Source of the DNA: Flavobacterium algicola
GTDB taxonomy: Bacteria; Bacteroidota; Bacteroidia; Flavobacteriales; Flavobacteriaceae
Direction: 5' to 3'
NCBI RefSeq assembly: GCF_022399565.1
Contig: NZ_JAJTUT010000002.1
Location: 558,001-622,000 of the forward strand
Length of the DNA: 64,000 bases
The notes below the pieces were generated by a model, which was not told where the DNA came from, did not search any database, and worked only from the letters and a program-made list of their open reading frames with translations. The stretch's first letter is position 1. Each line of letters opens with the position of its first letter. The position numbers and the translations under genes are program-made. Shown here piece after piece: positions 1 through 8,031 of the stretch.

Positions 1-239
1 ACCGCAAGCTTTAACACTGAATTATCAAAACTTGTAGTGGTTACAGGAATTTCTTTTGCTCCTTGGTCTGGGCTATCCATGGTAGATCTATATCCATTGT
101 CTGTCTTACTGATATTGAAAACAACTCTTAATTGAGTTCCTTGCACTTTTAATATTCCATTCCACTGTCCACTAATGTCTTGCCCAAACACAGTTAAAGA
201 TGTTAAGAATATAAGTAGAATTAATGATGCTTTTTTCAT
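1..239 (-). CDS. N-terminal part of a secreted alpha/beta-hydrolase-like protein (runs off the left edge)
   Basis: Only the first 79 codons are in the window, starting at ATG 239-237. They encode a lysine-containing, hydrophobic signal peptide ending near Val-Phe-Gly-Gln, followed by a stretch around Ile-Ser-Gly-Gln-Trp-Asn-Gly and Met-Asp-Ser-Pro-Asp-Gln-Gly. From memory, this resembles the beta-rich N-terminal extension found in Bacteroidetes in front of serine-aminopeptidase (S33) type alpha/beta hydrolases. The catalytic domain would lie to the left of the window, so the enzyme assignment is an inference from the N-terminus only. No attC-like repeat is visible on its upstream side. Confidence 0.55.
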   Translation of the reverse strand, partial: MKKASLILLIFLTSLTVFGQDISGQWNGILKVQGTQLRVVFNISKTDNGYRSTMDSPDQGAKEIPVTTTSFDNSVLKLA

Positions 240-271
240 TCTGTTTGATTTATATGTAATTTTATCGTTCG

Positions 272-775
272 TCATTGTTTCGGTTTCATTGCAGTTTGCA
301 CCTTGTCAACTAAACTAACGTCGTCAGGTGAAATAATTATTTTATCTCCGTGCTGCGTCCGAACAAGGACTTTATTGTTCTTCTACGTTAGATACCATGT
401 CATGTTTCCAATTTTAGATTTATACTATTTTCCGAAGTAGCCAAAAAGTCCACCAATACCAAAAGTTCTGATTGTACCTGAAAAGTCTGTTGAGTCAACA
501 GTTCTAATTTCGGTTACGTTAGAATCTTAATTATTCTTTCGCTGACTGGTCGTTGACTATTAAGTTCATGACTTGATACAAAATATCTGATTGTGTTGTA
601 TAAATAACTGATGACAATTGTCGCAGCAAAAAGCAGAAGGACTCTAAAGTTGGTCTGAAGTGCTATTTGCTGAAATAATTGCTCTTACATTCTTCTATCC
701 AATTGCAATGAAAAGAATAAATGCTCCTGCTGTCATTACCTAGCATAAAGTGTCAAGTGATGCTTTGTAGTCCAT
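272..775 (-). pseudogene. Decayed gene for a PH-like-domain membrane protein
   Basis: Reading the minus strand from ATG 775 gives Met-Asp-Tyr-Lys-Ala-Ser-Leu-Asp, then an in-frame stop. Further stops and frame changes follow through a hydrophobic segment (Ala-Phe-Ile-Leu-Phe-Ile-Ala-Ile-Gly). The last 70 or so codons are readable again in one frame: Gly-Ile-Gly-Gly-Leu-Phe-Gly-Tyr-Phe-Gly-Lys, then Asn-Lys-Val-Leu-Val-Arg-Thr, ending at the stop at 272. The layout of two hydrophobic segments followed by a beta-rich tail with GxGGLFGYxG fits small bacterial PH-domain membrane proteins. At least two stops and a frameshift make it a pseudogene. It lies between the hydrolase fragment and an IS remnant. 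Confidence 0.6.
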
Positions 776-860
776 ATTGATTATATTTTATTTAGGTGTT
801 AAAGTAGTTTCTTATAGTCAGTTTCAGGTTAGCAGTGTCCCTAAGCATGACGTATAACGT

Positions 861-1288
861 CAGTCTGTGAAAAAACTAATATTTATTTGAATCAAATATA
901 ACACATAATGCCAAATAAAAAAGAAGAAAAGTTGTATATTTAAATATGCAACACATCACCGGAATTCCTCGTAATTAGCTATTTTTTACTAGTTTAGAAG
1001 AAACTATTAGTACGGATAATGTGGTTCGTTTTATCGATGCTTTTGTCGGTTTACTTACAATAAAATCATTAAGTATTATCGTTAATATTTCAAAGAAAGA
1101 AGATCGTAATACTTATTTATATGGCACTTTATATCCTGATGTGACGGATAACACTAAAAATACCTTATAATTTACTGCAAAAAATATGAGGCAGGATAGC
1201 CACTTGAAATGCTATTAATTCATTTAACGAAAGATCTCCAGAAATAGATGTTGTGCAATCAGCTTTTTAGCCGTGAAAGATTCAACAC
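861..1288 (+). mobile_element. IS1182-like element remnant, copy 1
   Basis: The left terminal repeat (CAGTCTGTGAAAAAAC) begins at 861 directly after TATAACGT. A decayed transposase start follows at 946: Met-Gln-His-Ile-Thr-Gly-Ile-Pro-Arg-Asn, then a TAG stop, then Glu-Glu-Thr-Ile-Ser-Thr-Asp-Asn and Arg-Phe-Ile-Asp-Ala-Phe-Val. This is the N-terminus I recognise from IS1182-family transposases. The catalytic DDE part and the right terminal repeat are missing. From about 1170 the sequence runs into a stretch that is also found next to copy 3 at 51.5 kb. The right boundary is approximate. Confidence 0.65.
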
Positions 1289-1333
1289 GAGTTTCATTAT
1301 TTGTGCTTCGCACGCAGCGAAACTCTACCTGTT
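1289..1333. repeat. Short attC-like palindrome, type E
   Basis: GAGTTTC (1289-1295) pairs with GAAACTC (1319-1325), and GTGC/GCAC close a small inner hairpin. The element ends at GTT 1331-1333, where the next cassette begins with GTTGTGGGCAG. A near-identical copy ends the IS remnant at 51.6 kb. It is much shorter than the 116-125 bp sites in the array, so it may be a truncated site. Confidence 0.45.
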
Positions 1334-1342
1334 GTGGGCAGT

Positions 1343-2869
1343 TTATTTTTTTAATAAGGTTTCAAAAAAATTGCTTTTATTATAGCTATCCGGTTTTTTG
1401 TTTTCTAACTTATTCATTTTATTCGAATTACTATGATAAAAATAAACAGCATTTTTGTCTTTAAAATAATAGTTGTATTCTATTACTATATCAGTTTGTC
1501 CATTTCCTCCATCACAGCCCGAGATTTCATCTACCGAAGAACCTATAAATTCAATAGTATCATAATCTGCTATATTTTCAATCACTTGATTTTCAATTAG
1601 TAATTTATTATCAAATGCGTAGGCAATTTTAAGGTTTTTAATTTTTGATTTATAAGGTATTGACTTTTCGATAGTATTATTATCATTTAAAAAAAATATA
1701 AATCCTTTACTGGTGTAAAATTGCGGCATACTATGCAAATAGGAATATACACCTTCGTAATTTACTAATGGGTCTAATAATATTGTACTGTTTTGACTGT
1801 GGTTTGTTTCTTTTTTAAAGATATTAGTTCCGTTACTGTTAGTTACAATTTTGTATTGATTGAACTTATCATAAAAAACACTGAATTTTTCATTTAAACT
1901 TTTCAAATCGGCGACTTCAGCTACGTCAAATCGACTGATATCATTAATTAAATCGAAATTATTAGAATATAGATTTTTGTTGTGTAAAATATATTTTATA
2001 TGTGGTAAAAATGTCGCATGTTTTATTTGATAAAACAATACACTTTCTTCGTTTTCTAAATCGACCCCGTTTTTATTATAAATCCATAAACTACCGTCGT
2101 TAAAATCCAATACTAATTCTGCACTAAAATTTTGTGTAAATTTTGCCTGTGTAAAGTTGTGTTTCAATCCCAATTTTTTAAAATCAGCAGTAACATCTCT
2201 AATGTTATCAAAATTTAAATCAATCATTAAAAAGGTATTGTGGTCATATAAAAAATGGTCATCATAATCCCAATCAGATAACTGAAAATTTGTAGTAGCC
2301 GCATCTAGATTTTCAATTTCATTAATTTCTCCAGCATCTTCATCATACGAAAATACTTTAGTGTTATCCTTTAATAAATAACAACTACCTCTTCCCGCTG
2401 TAGAGTGATGAATGATTTTAGCATTATTCGGAAACTTTTTTAAATCTTTAATAGTGCTCCTATCGGTATTAATATCATAAGTCAAGTGTTTCCATTTGCC
2501 ATTAATGCAAAATGCATGAAGTCCAAAAACTTGTGATACTTTATTTTTATCAATTATTTTTTTAACCCCTTTTGCTTCAAAAGTGTCTGTGTTTTTGTCT
2601 ATCCAGTAATACCCAACTTGATTGCAAATAATTAATCCATCGTTACCCTCAGAAATTAGCTGGATGTTTTTGCTTGAAATATCTTTGAGCAAAATTATAG
2701 TACGATTTACTATGCTAACTCCGTTTGGGTCTATGATTGTAGTATATAAATAACATTTTTCGTTTTTGGATATAATTTTATAATTGGTTTTTGTGTGATA
2801 ACGATAGCATTCACTCGCACATAACGAATAATAAGTTAATATAAAAAATAAGAGAGTTAATCGTTTCAT
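1343..2869 (-). CDS. Secreted protein with DKNYY-like C-terminal motif
   Basis: I place the start at ATG 2869-2867, giving 508 residues that open with a good signal peptide (Met-Lys-Arg-Leu-Thr-Leu-Leu-Phe-Phe, cleaved near Cys-Ala-Ser). The upstream in-frame Met at 2950 lies inside an inserted element and is not credible. The mature part is beta-rich with many Asn/Asp/Lys residues. Near the C-terminus, Tyr-Tyr-Phe-Lys-Asp-Lys-Asn-Ala-Val-Tyr-Phe-Tyr resembles the DKNYY family of periplasmic or surface proteins, whose function is unknown. It is the outermost gene of the cassette region. Its left end has a core GTT at 1331, but its right end is interrupted by a mini-element and does not match, so this unit has been rearranged. 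Confidence 0.6.
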   Translation of the reverse strand: MKRLTLLFFILTYYSLCASECYRYHTKTNYKIISKNEKCYLYTTIIDPNGVSIVNRTIILLKDISSKNIQLISEGNDGLIICNQVGYYWIDKNTDTFEAKGVKKIIDKNKVSQVFGLHAFCINGKWKHLTYDINTDRSTIKDLKKFPNNAKIIHHSTAGRGSCYLLKDNTKVFSYDEDAGEINEIENLDAATTNFQLSDWDYDDHFLYDHNTFLMIDLNFDNIRDVTADFKKLGLKHNFTQAKFTQNFSAELVLDFNDGSLWIYNKNGVDLENEESVLFYQIKHATFLPHIKYILHNKNLYSNNFDLINDISRFDVAEVADLKSLNEKFSVFYDKFNQYKIVTNSNGTNIFKKETNHSQNSTILLDPLVNYEGVYSYLHSMPQFYTSKGFIFFLNDNNTIEKSIPYKSKIKNLKIAYAFDNKLLIENQVIENIADYDTIEFIGSSVDEISGCDGGNGQTDIVIEYNYYFKDKNAVYFYHSNSNKMNKLENKKPDSYNKSNFFETLLKK

Positions 2870-2926
2870 AACTACAAATTTGCTATTTAAGTTTTTAGGT
2901 ATGCAAGTGTCAAAATTGTCTATAAC

Positions 2927-3391
2927 GTCAGTCTGTGAAAAAACTAACATCTATTTGAATCAAATATAACACATAACGTCAAATAATAAAGAAGAAAAGT
3001 TGTATATTTAAAGATGCAACACATCACCGGAATTCCTTTAAATCAGCTTTTTTTTACTAATTCAGGGATACAATCACACAAATGTAATAGGTTTAGAAAA
3101 AGTAAATGGCGAACACAGTTTAATTATGTTGGTTTACAACATCAAACGCAGTATCAAAACACTGAGCGTTCCCGATTTAATTACCAAACTTCAAAAATGG
3201 AACTCACCATACAAGGCAAAAGTCTTGCTTTTGCTAAAAACGACGTATTTAAACCCGAATACAGACTTCCTTTCGTTTCAAACTAAATCAGCTGCCTAAA
3301 AAAAATAGCCTTCTTAGACGGCTTTATTTAAGTTGTAATATCGTAAAATTTAATGATTATTGTAGAAAAAGAGGTTTTTTCACAGCCTGAC
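2927..3391 (+). mobile_element. Internally deleted IS1182-like element (MITE-like), copy 2
   Basis: It is bounded by 18-bp inverted repeats with one mismatch (GTCAGTCTGTGAAAAAAC at the left, GTTTTTTCACAGCCTGAC at the right). ACGT occurs at both edges and may be a 4-bp target duplication. The first 120 bp match copies 1 and 3, including the transposase start at 3014. The sequence then jumps to another part of the transposase and the 3' end, leaving a 90-codon remnant. It is inserted exactly in the AAC|GTT core of the attC-like site that continues at 3392. Confidence 0.7.
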
Positions 3392-3512
3392 GTTTGGCGG
3401 CTTGCAGAAGTTGCGGACTTCGTGACCGTATAATTTTCTACTAAGATAGAATTTCTTGCGAAAGAAATTTGCCAATCTTGCAAAATTCTCGCAATTTCTG
3501 CAAACCGCTGTT
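3392..3512. repeat. attC-like site, type D (right of the mini-element)
   Basis: Outer arms GGCGGCTTGCAGAAGTTGCG and CGCAATTTCTGCAAACCGC are complementary with few mismatches, and an A+T-rich inner hairpin follows. The site ends at GTT 3510, the start of the cassette carrying gene 3524-4093. Its left AAC half is separated from it by the 465-bp element. Confidence 0.65.
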
Positions 3513-3523
3513 ACCAGCAGTTT

Positions 3524-4093
3524 TTATTTTTTTAGTAATCTTATTCCAAGTAAAACAATCAAAATTATGTTTGTCAATACTAAATACATTTCTAATTCTA
3601 CACTTTTGTCTTTCTTAAAAGTTAACTCTTTTGCTAATTGGTTTTTATCAAGTTCAGCATTTTGATTTACGTTTATTTTAAAATCAGTTTTCTTGTTTTC
3701 TGTTTCTTCGAGGTAAACAATTTCATTTTCCTTATTTTTTGCAACTATCCAAAATTTTCCTCCATCGCTGTCGATACAAAATTCGGAAGTTTCATTCGGC
3801 TCCAATTCTGAATTATAGTTTACAAAATTTCCGCTTCCATTTCCATAATCGTCCCAAAATGCAATTGCATAAATGCTTAAATTTTGATTAGTTATATTCT
3901 GTGTTTTTATGTCAATTGGAGTTGAAGCTCCAAAACAAGAACCAAATAAATAAGTTAAACTTAAAGAAGAAAAACCAGCGAAAAGCCCAAAATAAATTAG
4001 CAGTTTTGAGCTGATTTTTTTCTCCTTTGAAGAAAAGTAAATAATTATTAATAAAATGATATTTAGAAATATGGAAAAAAACAGTACGTTCAT
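3524..4093 (-). CDS. Cassette 10: membrane protein of unknown function
   Basis: 189 residues. There are two hydrophobic helices at the N-terminus (about 3-18 and 30-50) and one at the C-terminus (about 170-186). Between them is a soluble, acidic domain with Trp-Asp-Asp-Tyr-Gly-Asn-Gly-Ser-Gly and Asp-Gly-Gly-Lys-Phe-Trp. I do not recognise the family. The cassette runs from GTT 3510 to AAC 4125. Its two ends are complementary over about 15 bases (GTTACCAGCA then G/A), the signature shared by this array. The gene starts about 30 bases inside the cassette and ends 12 bases from its other edge, leaving almost no room for its own promoter. Confidence 0.65.
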   Translation of the reverse strand: MNVLFFSIFLNIILLIIIYFSSKEKKISSKLLIYFGLFAGFSSLSLTYLFGSCFGASTPIDIKTQNITNQNLSIYAIAFWDDYGNGSGNFVNYNSELEPNETSEFCIDSDGGKFWIVAKNKENEIVYLEETENKKTDFKINVNQNAELDKNQLAKELTFKKDKSVELEMYLVLTNIILIVLLGIRLLKK

Positions 4094-4122
4094 TTTTCAG
4101 GTTTTTCGGTAAAATTGCTGGT

Positions 4123-4238
4123 AACGTTTTGCTGCTTTGAGATGGCTGGAAGTTCGTAACCGCTCAATTTTCGGCTTAACGAAACCTTGATGCGAAACGG
4201 TAATTCCACTAAATTCCAGCTAGCTCAAAATGGCTGTT
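4123..4238. repeat. attC-like site, type A
   Basis: 116 bp from AAC to GTT. It carries the type A outer stem (GCTTTGAGATGGCTGGAA against TTCCAGCTAGCTCAAA) and the inner hairpin TTTTCGGCTTAACGAAA. The left flank belongs to the GTTACCAGCA cassette and the right flank to the GTTGGCAAA cassette. Confidence 0.75.
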
Positions 4239-4318
4239 GGCAAATCGGTTATTTATGCATCTTTTCATTTAAGATTTTGTTTTTAGAATTTTTCTGTAAA
4301 TCTAACTATAAAAATTTT

Positions 4319-4741
4319 TTATGTCAAATTCATTACCAAATAATTGGATAATAATATGTAAAATATTGGTATACCAAGAAGTAAAATCTGAAACAACAAT
4401 TCAATTGAAGTTTGTTTGTCTGATTCGTCATCGTGCCAAAATTCATTAAATTTAATAGCCAAAATTAAATTCCTTTCATATTTTTTAATAATATAGTTAT
4501 CAAAATACTTATAAAGTAAAATAAATATTATAAAAAAAAATGAACCCCAAAATATATTTTTTGAATAAACTTCGTCGTTTTTATCGTAGGATAAAAGAGT
4601 TATAATTGGTGATAAAATTGATGTAATCAGGAACGTATTGTAAGTTTTTCTCTTGCGTAATATTTTATGTGATGGTGGATATAGAGCAACAAATAACCAC
4701 AAGCAAATAAAACAAATAATAAATATAATTGTACTGATCAT
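4319..4741 (-). CDS. Cassette 9: small membrane protein of unknown function
   Basis: 140 residues with about four hydrophobic helices (2-20, 36-50, 63-82, 113-133), separated by a Lys/Arg-rich turn (His-Lys-Ile-Leu-Arg-Lys-Arg-Lys) and an acidic loop (His-Asp-Asp-Glu-Ser-Asp-Lys). No signature of a known transporter or enzyme is visible. The cassette spans 4236-4876. Its ends read GTTGGCAAA and the complement of GTTGGCAAA, then diverge. The roughly 80 bases on the 3' side and 130 bases on the 5' side hold no other reading frame. Confidence 0.6.
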   Translation of the reverse strand: MISTIIFIICFICLWLFVALYPPSHKILRKRKTYNTFLITSILSPIITLLSYDKNDEVYSKNIFWGSFFFIIFILLYKYFDNYIIKKYERNLILAIKFNEFWHDDESDKQTSIELLFQILLLGIPIFYILLSNYLVMNLT

Positions 4742-4873
4742 TTAATTTCTTTTAGTTTCAATTGTAGCTAATTTTAATTTTTCACACTAGTTACTTCAAT
4801 ATTTTATTCTAATTATTAAACAATATTTGATATAAAATAAATTTTCGCATGTCTTATTTTTTAACTGTTTGCC

Positions 4874-4989
4874 AACGTTATGCCACTTTGAGATGGCTGG
4901 AAGTTCGTGACCGCTTAATTTTCGGCTTAACGAAAACTTGATGCGGAACGATAATTCCACTAAATTCCAGCTAGCTCAAAATGGCGGTT
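4874..4989. repeat. attC-like site, type A
   Basis: 116 bp, nearly identical to its neighbours, with small differences inside (GTGACCGCTTAATTTTCGG, GATGCGGAACG). It joins the GTTGGCAAA cassette (left) to the GTTAGCGGTT cassette (right). Confidence 0.75.
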
Positions 4990-5003
4990 AGCGGTTGTGT
5001 TTT

Positions 5004-5546
5004 CTATTCAGTTGAGTATAAAATCCCCCAATAACCATATTTCATTTCTTTTTCGAATATTTCTCCAACCTCATATTTTCTGTATACTTCTAAATTTATT
5101 AATTCTTGATTTTTTGGATTTTCAAATTTTATATAATGTCTTAAACGTCCGTTTTTGGTTGTATTTGGTTTGTACTCTTCCACGTACTCTTTAATCTTTA
5201 CAGTTTCTGATTTTCCGACAAGCTTATTTGTTGTTATAATTAATGAAAACACTATTCCAAAAAAGATTCCGGTTAAACAAAATAACATCATAAAAATGGA
5301 AATTCCATCGCGTAGTCTTTCCTTAATTTTAGTTTTCGGTATATCATTGTCAAGTGGCTTTACTTTTTTAAAATAGAAAGTTGGTAAAAGAATTAACAGA
5401 CAAATAATTATAGGAACTAAAAAATATTTAGCGGTTATTCTTTGCGCAGTTGACGCTTCAAAATAATCTATATAAAAAAATGGATAACTAATTATCAAGG
5501 CGCAAATGATAAGAAAAAGTATAACTTTATATTTCCAATTTTCCAT
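5004..5546 (-). CDS. Cassette 8: three-helix membrane protein of unknown function
   Basis: 180 residues. Hydrophobic helices lie at about 8-26, 43-60 and 85-106, followed by a soluble C-terminal domain of about 70 residues. That domain has Lys-Asn-Gly-Arg-Leu-Arg-His-Tyr-Ile-Lys-Phe-Glu and a Tyr-Glu-Val-Gly-Glu motif, suggesting a small beta-barrel or SH3-like fold. No family is recognised. The cassette (4987-5581) has ends complementary over 15 bases (GTTAGCGGTT then G/A then TGTT). The start codon is 33 bases from one cassette edge and the stop is 15 bases from the other, so the unit is gene plus recombination site and nothing else. Confidence 0.65.
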   Translation of the reverse strand: MENWKYKVILFLIICALIISYPFFYIDYFEASTAQRITAKYFLVPIIICLLILLPTFYFKKVKPLDNDIPKTKIKERLRDGISIFMMLFCLTGIFFGIVFSLIITTNKLVGKSETVKIKEYVEEYKPNTTKNGRLRHYIKFENPKNQELINLEVYRKYEVGEIFEKEMKYGYWGILYSTE

Positions 5547-5578
5547 TTTTGTAGTTTCGTTTTTTTAACATAACCGCT

Positions 5579-5694
5579 AACGTTTTGCCACTTTGAGATG
5601 GCTGGAAGTTCGTAACCGCTCAATTTTCGGCTTAACGAAAAGGTGATGCCAAACGGTAATTCCACTAAACTCCAGCTATATCAAAATGGTTGTT
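5579..5694. repeat. attC-like site, type A
   Basis: 116 bp. Minor variants are AAGGTGATGCCAAACGG in the loop and TCCAGCTATATCAAA in the right arm. It joins the GTTAGCGGTT and GTTAGCTGTT cassettes. Confidence 0.75.
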
Positions 5695-5707
5695 AGCTGT
5701 TGTGTTT

Positions 5708-6109
5708 TTATTTAATGTGAATTTCAATTTTCGAGCGTATTAAAATTCCTTTTCTATTATTCTGTAAAAAACTTTTAATTGAGTTTTTAGTTTTATAAAT
5801 TCTCTTGATTTCATTCGTTTCAATTTCAATAGTCTTTATTTCGTTTACTATTTCGTCAATTTCTTAATCCGACCAATTCCTGATACCAAAGTCAATCTTT
5901 ACAGTTTCTTTCTGTTTAAAATTAAAAACTATAGAATCTCCGACTTGAAGACTTTCTAAATCGTAATTTTCTGTTTTCGGTTTTATATTAAGTCTTACTT
6001 TCGCGATTGAATTTGAGTTATTTATAAAATAAATGTAATGAGGTGGATCATAGCTAAATAGGAAAAGAGAAAATATAAAAATAAATAAAATTTTCAATTT
6101 TGGTATCAT
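5708..6109 (-). pseudogene. Cassette 7: small secreted/membrane protein gene with in-frame stop
   Basis: The first 81 codons (start ATG 6109) encode a signal-anchor (Ile-Leu-Phe-Ile-Phe-Ile-Phe-Ser-Leu-Phe-Leu-Phe) and a short beta-rich domain, ending with Arg-Asn-Trp-Ser-Asp and TAA at 5866-5864. The same frame then stays open for 51 more codons (Glu-Ile-Asp-Glu-Ile-Val-Asn-Glu-Ile-Lys ...) to a second TAA at 5710-5708, just inside the cassette edge. An intact gene would therefore have encoded about 133 residues, and one nonsense change interrupts it. The truncated 81-residue protein could still be made. Cassette 5692-6165 has ends complementary over 15 bases (GTTAGCTGTT, G/A, TGTT). Confidence 0.6.
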
Positions 6110-6162
6110 AGAATTATTGTTTTTTTTACGCTTTTTTCGTTTTCTGCGCTAACATAACAGCT

Positions 6163-6278
6163 AACGTTATGCCACTTTGAGACGGCTGGAAGTTCGTAAC
6201 CGCTCAGTTTTCGGCTTAACGAAAACGTGATGCGAAACGATAATTCCACTAAATTCCAGCTAGCTCAAAATGGCGGTT
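6163..6278. repeat. attC-like site, type A
   Basis: 116 bp with outer stem TTTGAGACGGCTGGAA; the G-to-C-side change is not fully compensated in the right arm. It joins the GTTAGCTGTT and GTTGGCAGTA cassettes. Confidence 0.75.
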
Positions 6279-6290
6279 GGCAGTAGTACT

Positions 6291-6893
6291 TTATTTTGAT
6301 AATTCATTTTTTAACTCGTCTTTTTCTTTTTTAGTTTCTTCACCTAAAACCTTGCAAATATTTTCGAATGTTATTTTTCCTAACTTACAATATATCATTA
6401 ACTCGCTTCTAAAATTTTGAAAATCATTAGAGTTTAATAATTGAAAATTGTAGGTTTTCTGCTCTGCTGATAAAAATGTAATTGTAATATGATTTTTAAC
6501 ACCATTTGATAAAGTAGAATTAAAGTCTCCTGTATTTCTTAAGCTTTTCTTACCATAATAATCCTCATTATATATTTCTATATTTTTAATAAGATTAAGT
6601 TCATAAGTTTCATTTTTAATTTCAATAGCGTCATTTTTAAATATAATAAAACCTTCAATTTTTCCTTTTAAAGAATCTGGATTTGCCATTCCAAAAATGC
6701 TCCAAAATAAAGTAACGAATGCAAGTATTGCAATACTTCCACCAAAAATACCATTTATCAAATCTATTTCTATTTTTAAAATTTTCTGATTGACGAGAAT
6801 AATAAAAAGACAAAAAAAGAAAATTGAATAAATTGTTCTATTTTTTGTCCAATAAAATTTATCAGTTTTGATAAAAACTCCAAATTTCTGCAT
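6291..6893 (-). CDS. Cassette 6: membrane protein with PH-like soluble domain
   Basis: 200 residues. Two hydrophobic helices (about 20-36 and 50-68) are followed by a beta-rich domain (Ile-Ile-Phe-Lys-Asn-Asp-Ala-Ile-Glu-Ile, Ile-Lys-Asn-Ile-Glu-Ile-Tyr-Asn-Glu-Asp) and a C-terminal helix rich in Glu/Lys. Two membrane helices plus a strand-rich domain whose strands alternate with Ile-Glu-Ile resembles bacterial PH-domain proteins, but no diagnostic residue is present. The cassette (6276-6958) has ends complementary over 14 bases (GTTGGCAGTA, G/A, TAC). The stop codon is 12 bases from the edge, and the start is 65 bases from the other edge. Confidence 0.65.
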   Translation of the reverse strand: MQKFGVFIKTDKFYWTKNRTIYSIFFFCLFIILVNQKILKIEIDLINGIFGGSIAILAFVTLFWSIFGMANPDSLKGKIEGFIIFKNDAIEIKNETYELNLIKNIEIYNEDYYGKKSLRNTGDFNSTLSNGVKNHITITFLSAEQKTYNFQLLNSNDFQNFRSELMIYCKLGKITFENICKVLGEETKKEKDELKNELSK

Positions 6894-6955
6894 TTAAAAA
6901 TCGACTTTTTTGTTTGTGAAACTCATTTCTAGCGTTTTGTTGTAGTATTACTGCC

Positions 6956-7071
6956 AACGTTATGCCACTTTGAGATGGCTGGAAGTTCGTAACCGCTCAA
7001 TTTTCGGCTTAACGAAAACGTGATGCGAAACGGTAATTCCACTAAATTCCAGCTAGCTCAAAATGGCGGTT
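6956..7071. repeat. attC-like site, type A
   Basis: 116 bp, a clean example. The outer stem GCCACTTTGAGATGGCTGGAA pairs with the right arm ending CTCAAAATGGC. It joins the GTTGGCAGTA and GTTGGGT cassettes. Confidence 0.78.
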
Positions 7072-7086
7072 GGGTGATGTTTTTAT

Positions 7087-7856
7087 TTATTCAATCTTGT
7101 ATTCACCTTCTTTTAAATATTCTTTATAGTGATTTAAATTAGCAAATCTCATAATGTGGTAAATGTCATATCCGTAAATTATTTTTTTAGATTCGGTTAA
7201 AATAAATCTAGTTTTGGAGGGATAAAGACTAAATTTTGCTTCATATAAACTAATGCCTTCAAAGCAATTATTTAATATATATGGATTTATTCTGCAACCA
7301 TCGCTATATTTTTCAATTGCACTTAATATTTTTTTCATCATCTCGAAGTGCTTTTCTGATAGTTCTGTCTGTCCTAATTTTTTATAAGCATACCCCAACT
7401 CTTTTTGTAATGTTATATTATTTGGCGAAATAATTCTTAAAGTAGCAGATAGGTTAATTGCGTCTTCATATTTTGAATTTTCATTTAATTTGTAAATAGC
7501 CAAAGCAATACTATCAATTTTAAATGGATTAAACTTTAAACTATTTCTGTATTTTGTGTAAGCGATTATTTCTTCAGACGAAATTTCTAAATCAATAGCA
7601 TTTAATCTGCTTTCAATTTTTTTAAAATAGAATTAGAACTATTGTCGGTAAAAGACGTACTGTCAATTTCAAATATTTGTACGTTACAAATTTCTTTTTT
7701 TAGATTCGTTGATTCAGCAACTTCAACGATCTCTTGTGGCTTTTCGTATTTTTTTTCGTTTTTTAAACTTGGAGCTGGAGGAGGAGGAGGAGGCACTTCT
7801 TGACAATAACAATTATAAAAGCTAGAGATTAGAAGTAAAAATAAAATTTTATACAT
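7087..7856 (-). pseudogene. Cassette 5: proline-rich secreted TPR-like protein, split by a frameshift
   Basis: From ATG 7856 the frame encodes a signal peptide (Met-Tyr-Lys-Ile-Leu-Phe-Leu-Leu-Leu), then Glu-Val with a run of six prolines, then about 50 residues. It ends at 7602 in a run of seven A on the coding strand. One more A would continue the protein without a stop through Glu-Ser-Arg-Leu-Asn-Ala-Ile-Asp-Leu into the frame that ends at 7087. The second part has a TPR-like helical stretch (Leu-Gly-Tyr-Ala-Tyr-Lys-Lys-Leu-Gly-Gln-Thr-Glu-Leu). The whole would be about 255 residues. This could be a real mutation, a sequencing slip in a homopolymer, or slippage during expression. Cassette 7069-7907 has ends complementary over 15 bases (GTTGGGT, G/A, AT, G/A, TTTT). 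Confidence 0.65.
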
Positions 7857-7904
7857 TTTTTTGTAAGTTATTGATTATTAGGTTTGTTTGGCAAAATATT
7901 ACCC

Positions 7905-8022
7905 AACGTTCTCGCGCCTTGCGCCGTTTGCGACTTACGAAGACGAGTATTTTCGGCTAAACGAAAATACGATTAAAAAACGGTAATTCCACTAAATTCG
8001 CAAATGGCGCAAGACGTGTGTT
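7905..8022. repeat. attC-like site, type B
   Basis: 118 bp. The outer stem has a quite different sequence from type A (CTTGCGCCGTTTGCGACTT against AATTCGCAAATGGCGCAAG) yet is just as complementary. The inner hairpin TTTTCGGCTAAACGAAAA and the CGGTAATTCCACTAAATTC segment are kept. It joins the GTTGGGT and GTTGGCGGTA cassettes. Confidence 0.75.
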
Positions 8023-8031
8023 GGCGGTAGT

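Noticed and set aside
1273..1464. A 63-codon plus-strand frame across the type E palindrome
   Set aside because: It crosses a recombination core into the antisense of the next gene; composition is not protein-like.
2870..2950. Upstream start for the DKNYY-like protein
   Set aside because: Those codons run into the inserted element, and the internal Met begins a normal signal peptide.
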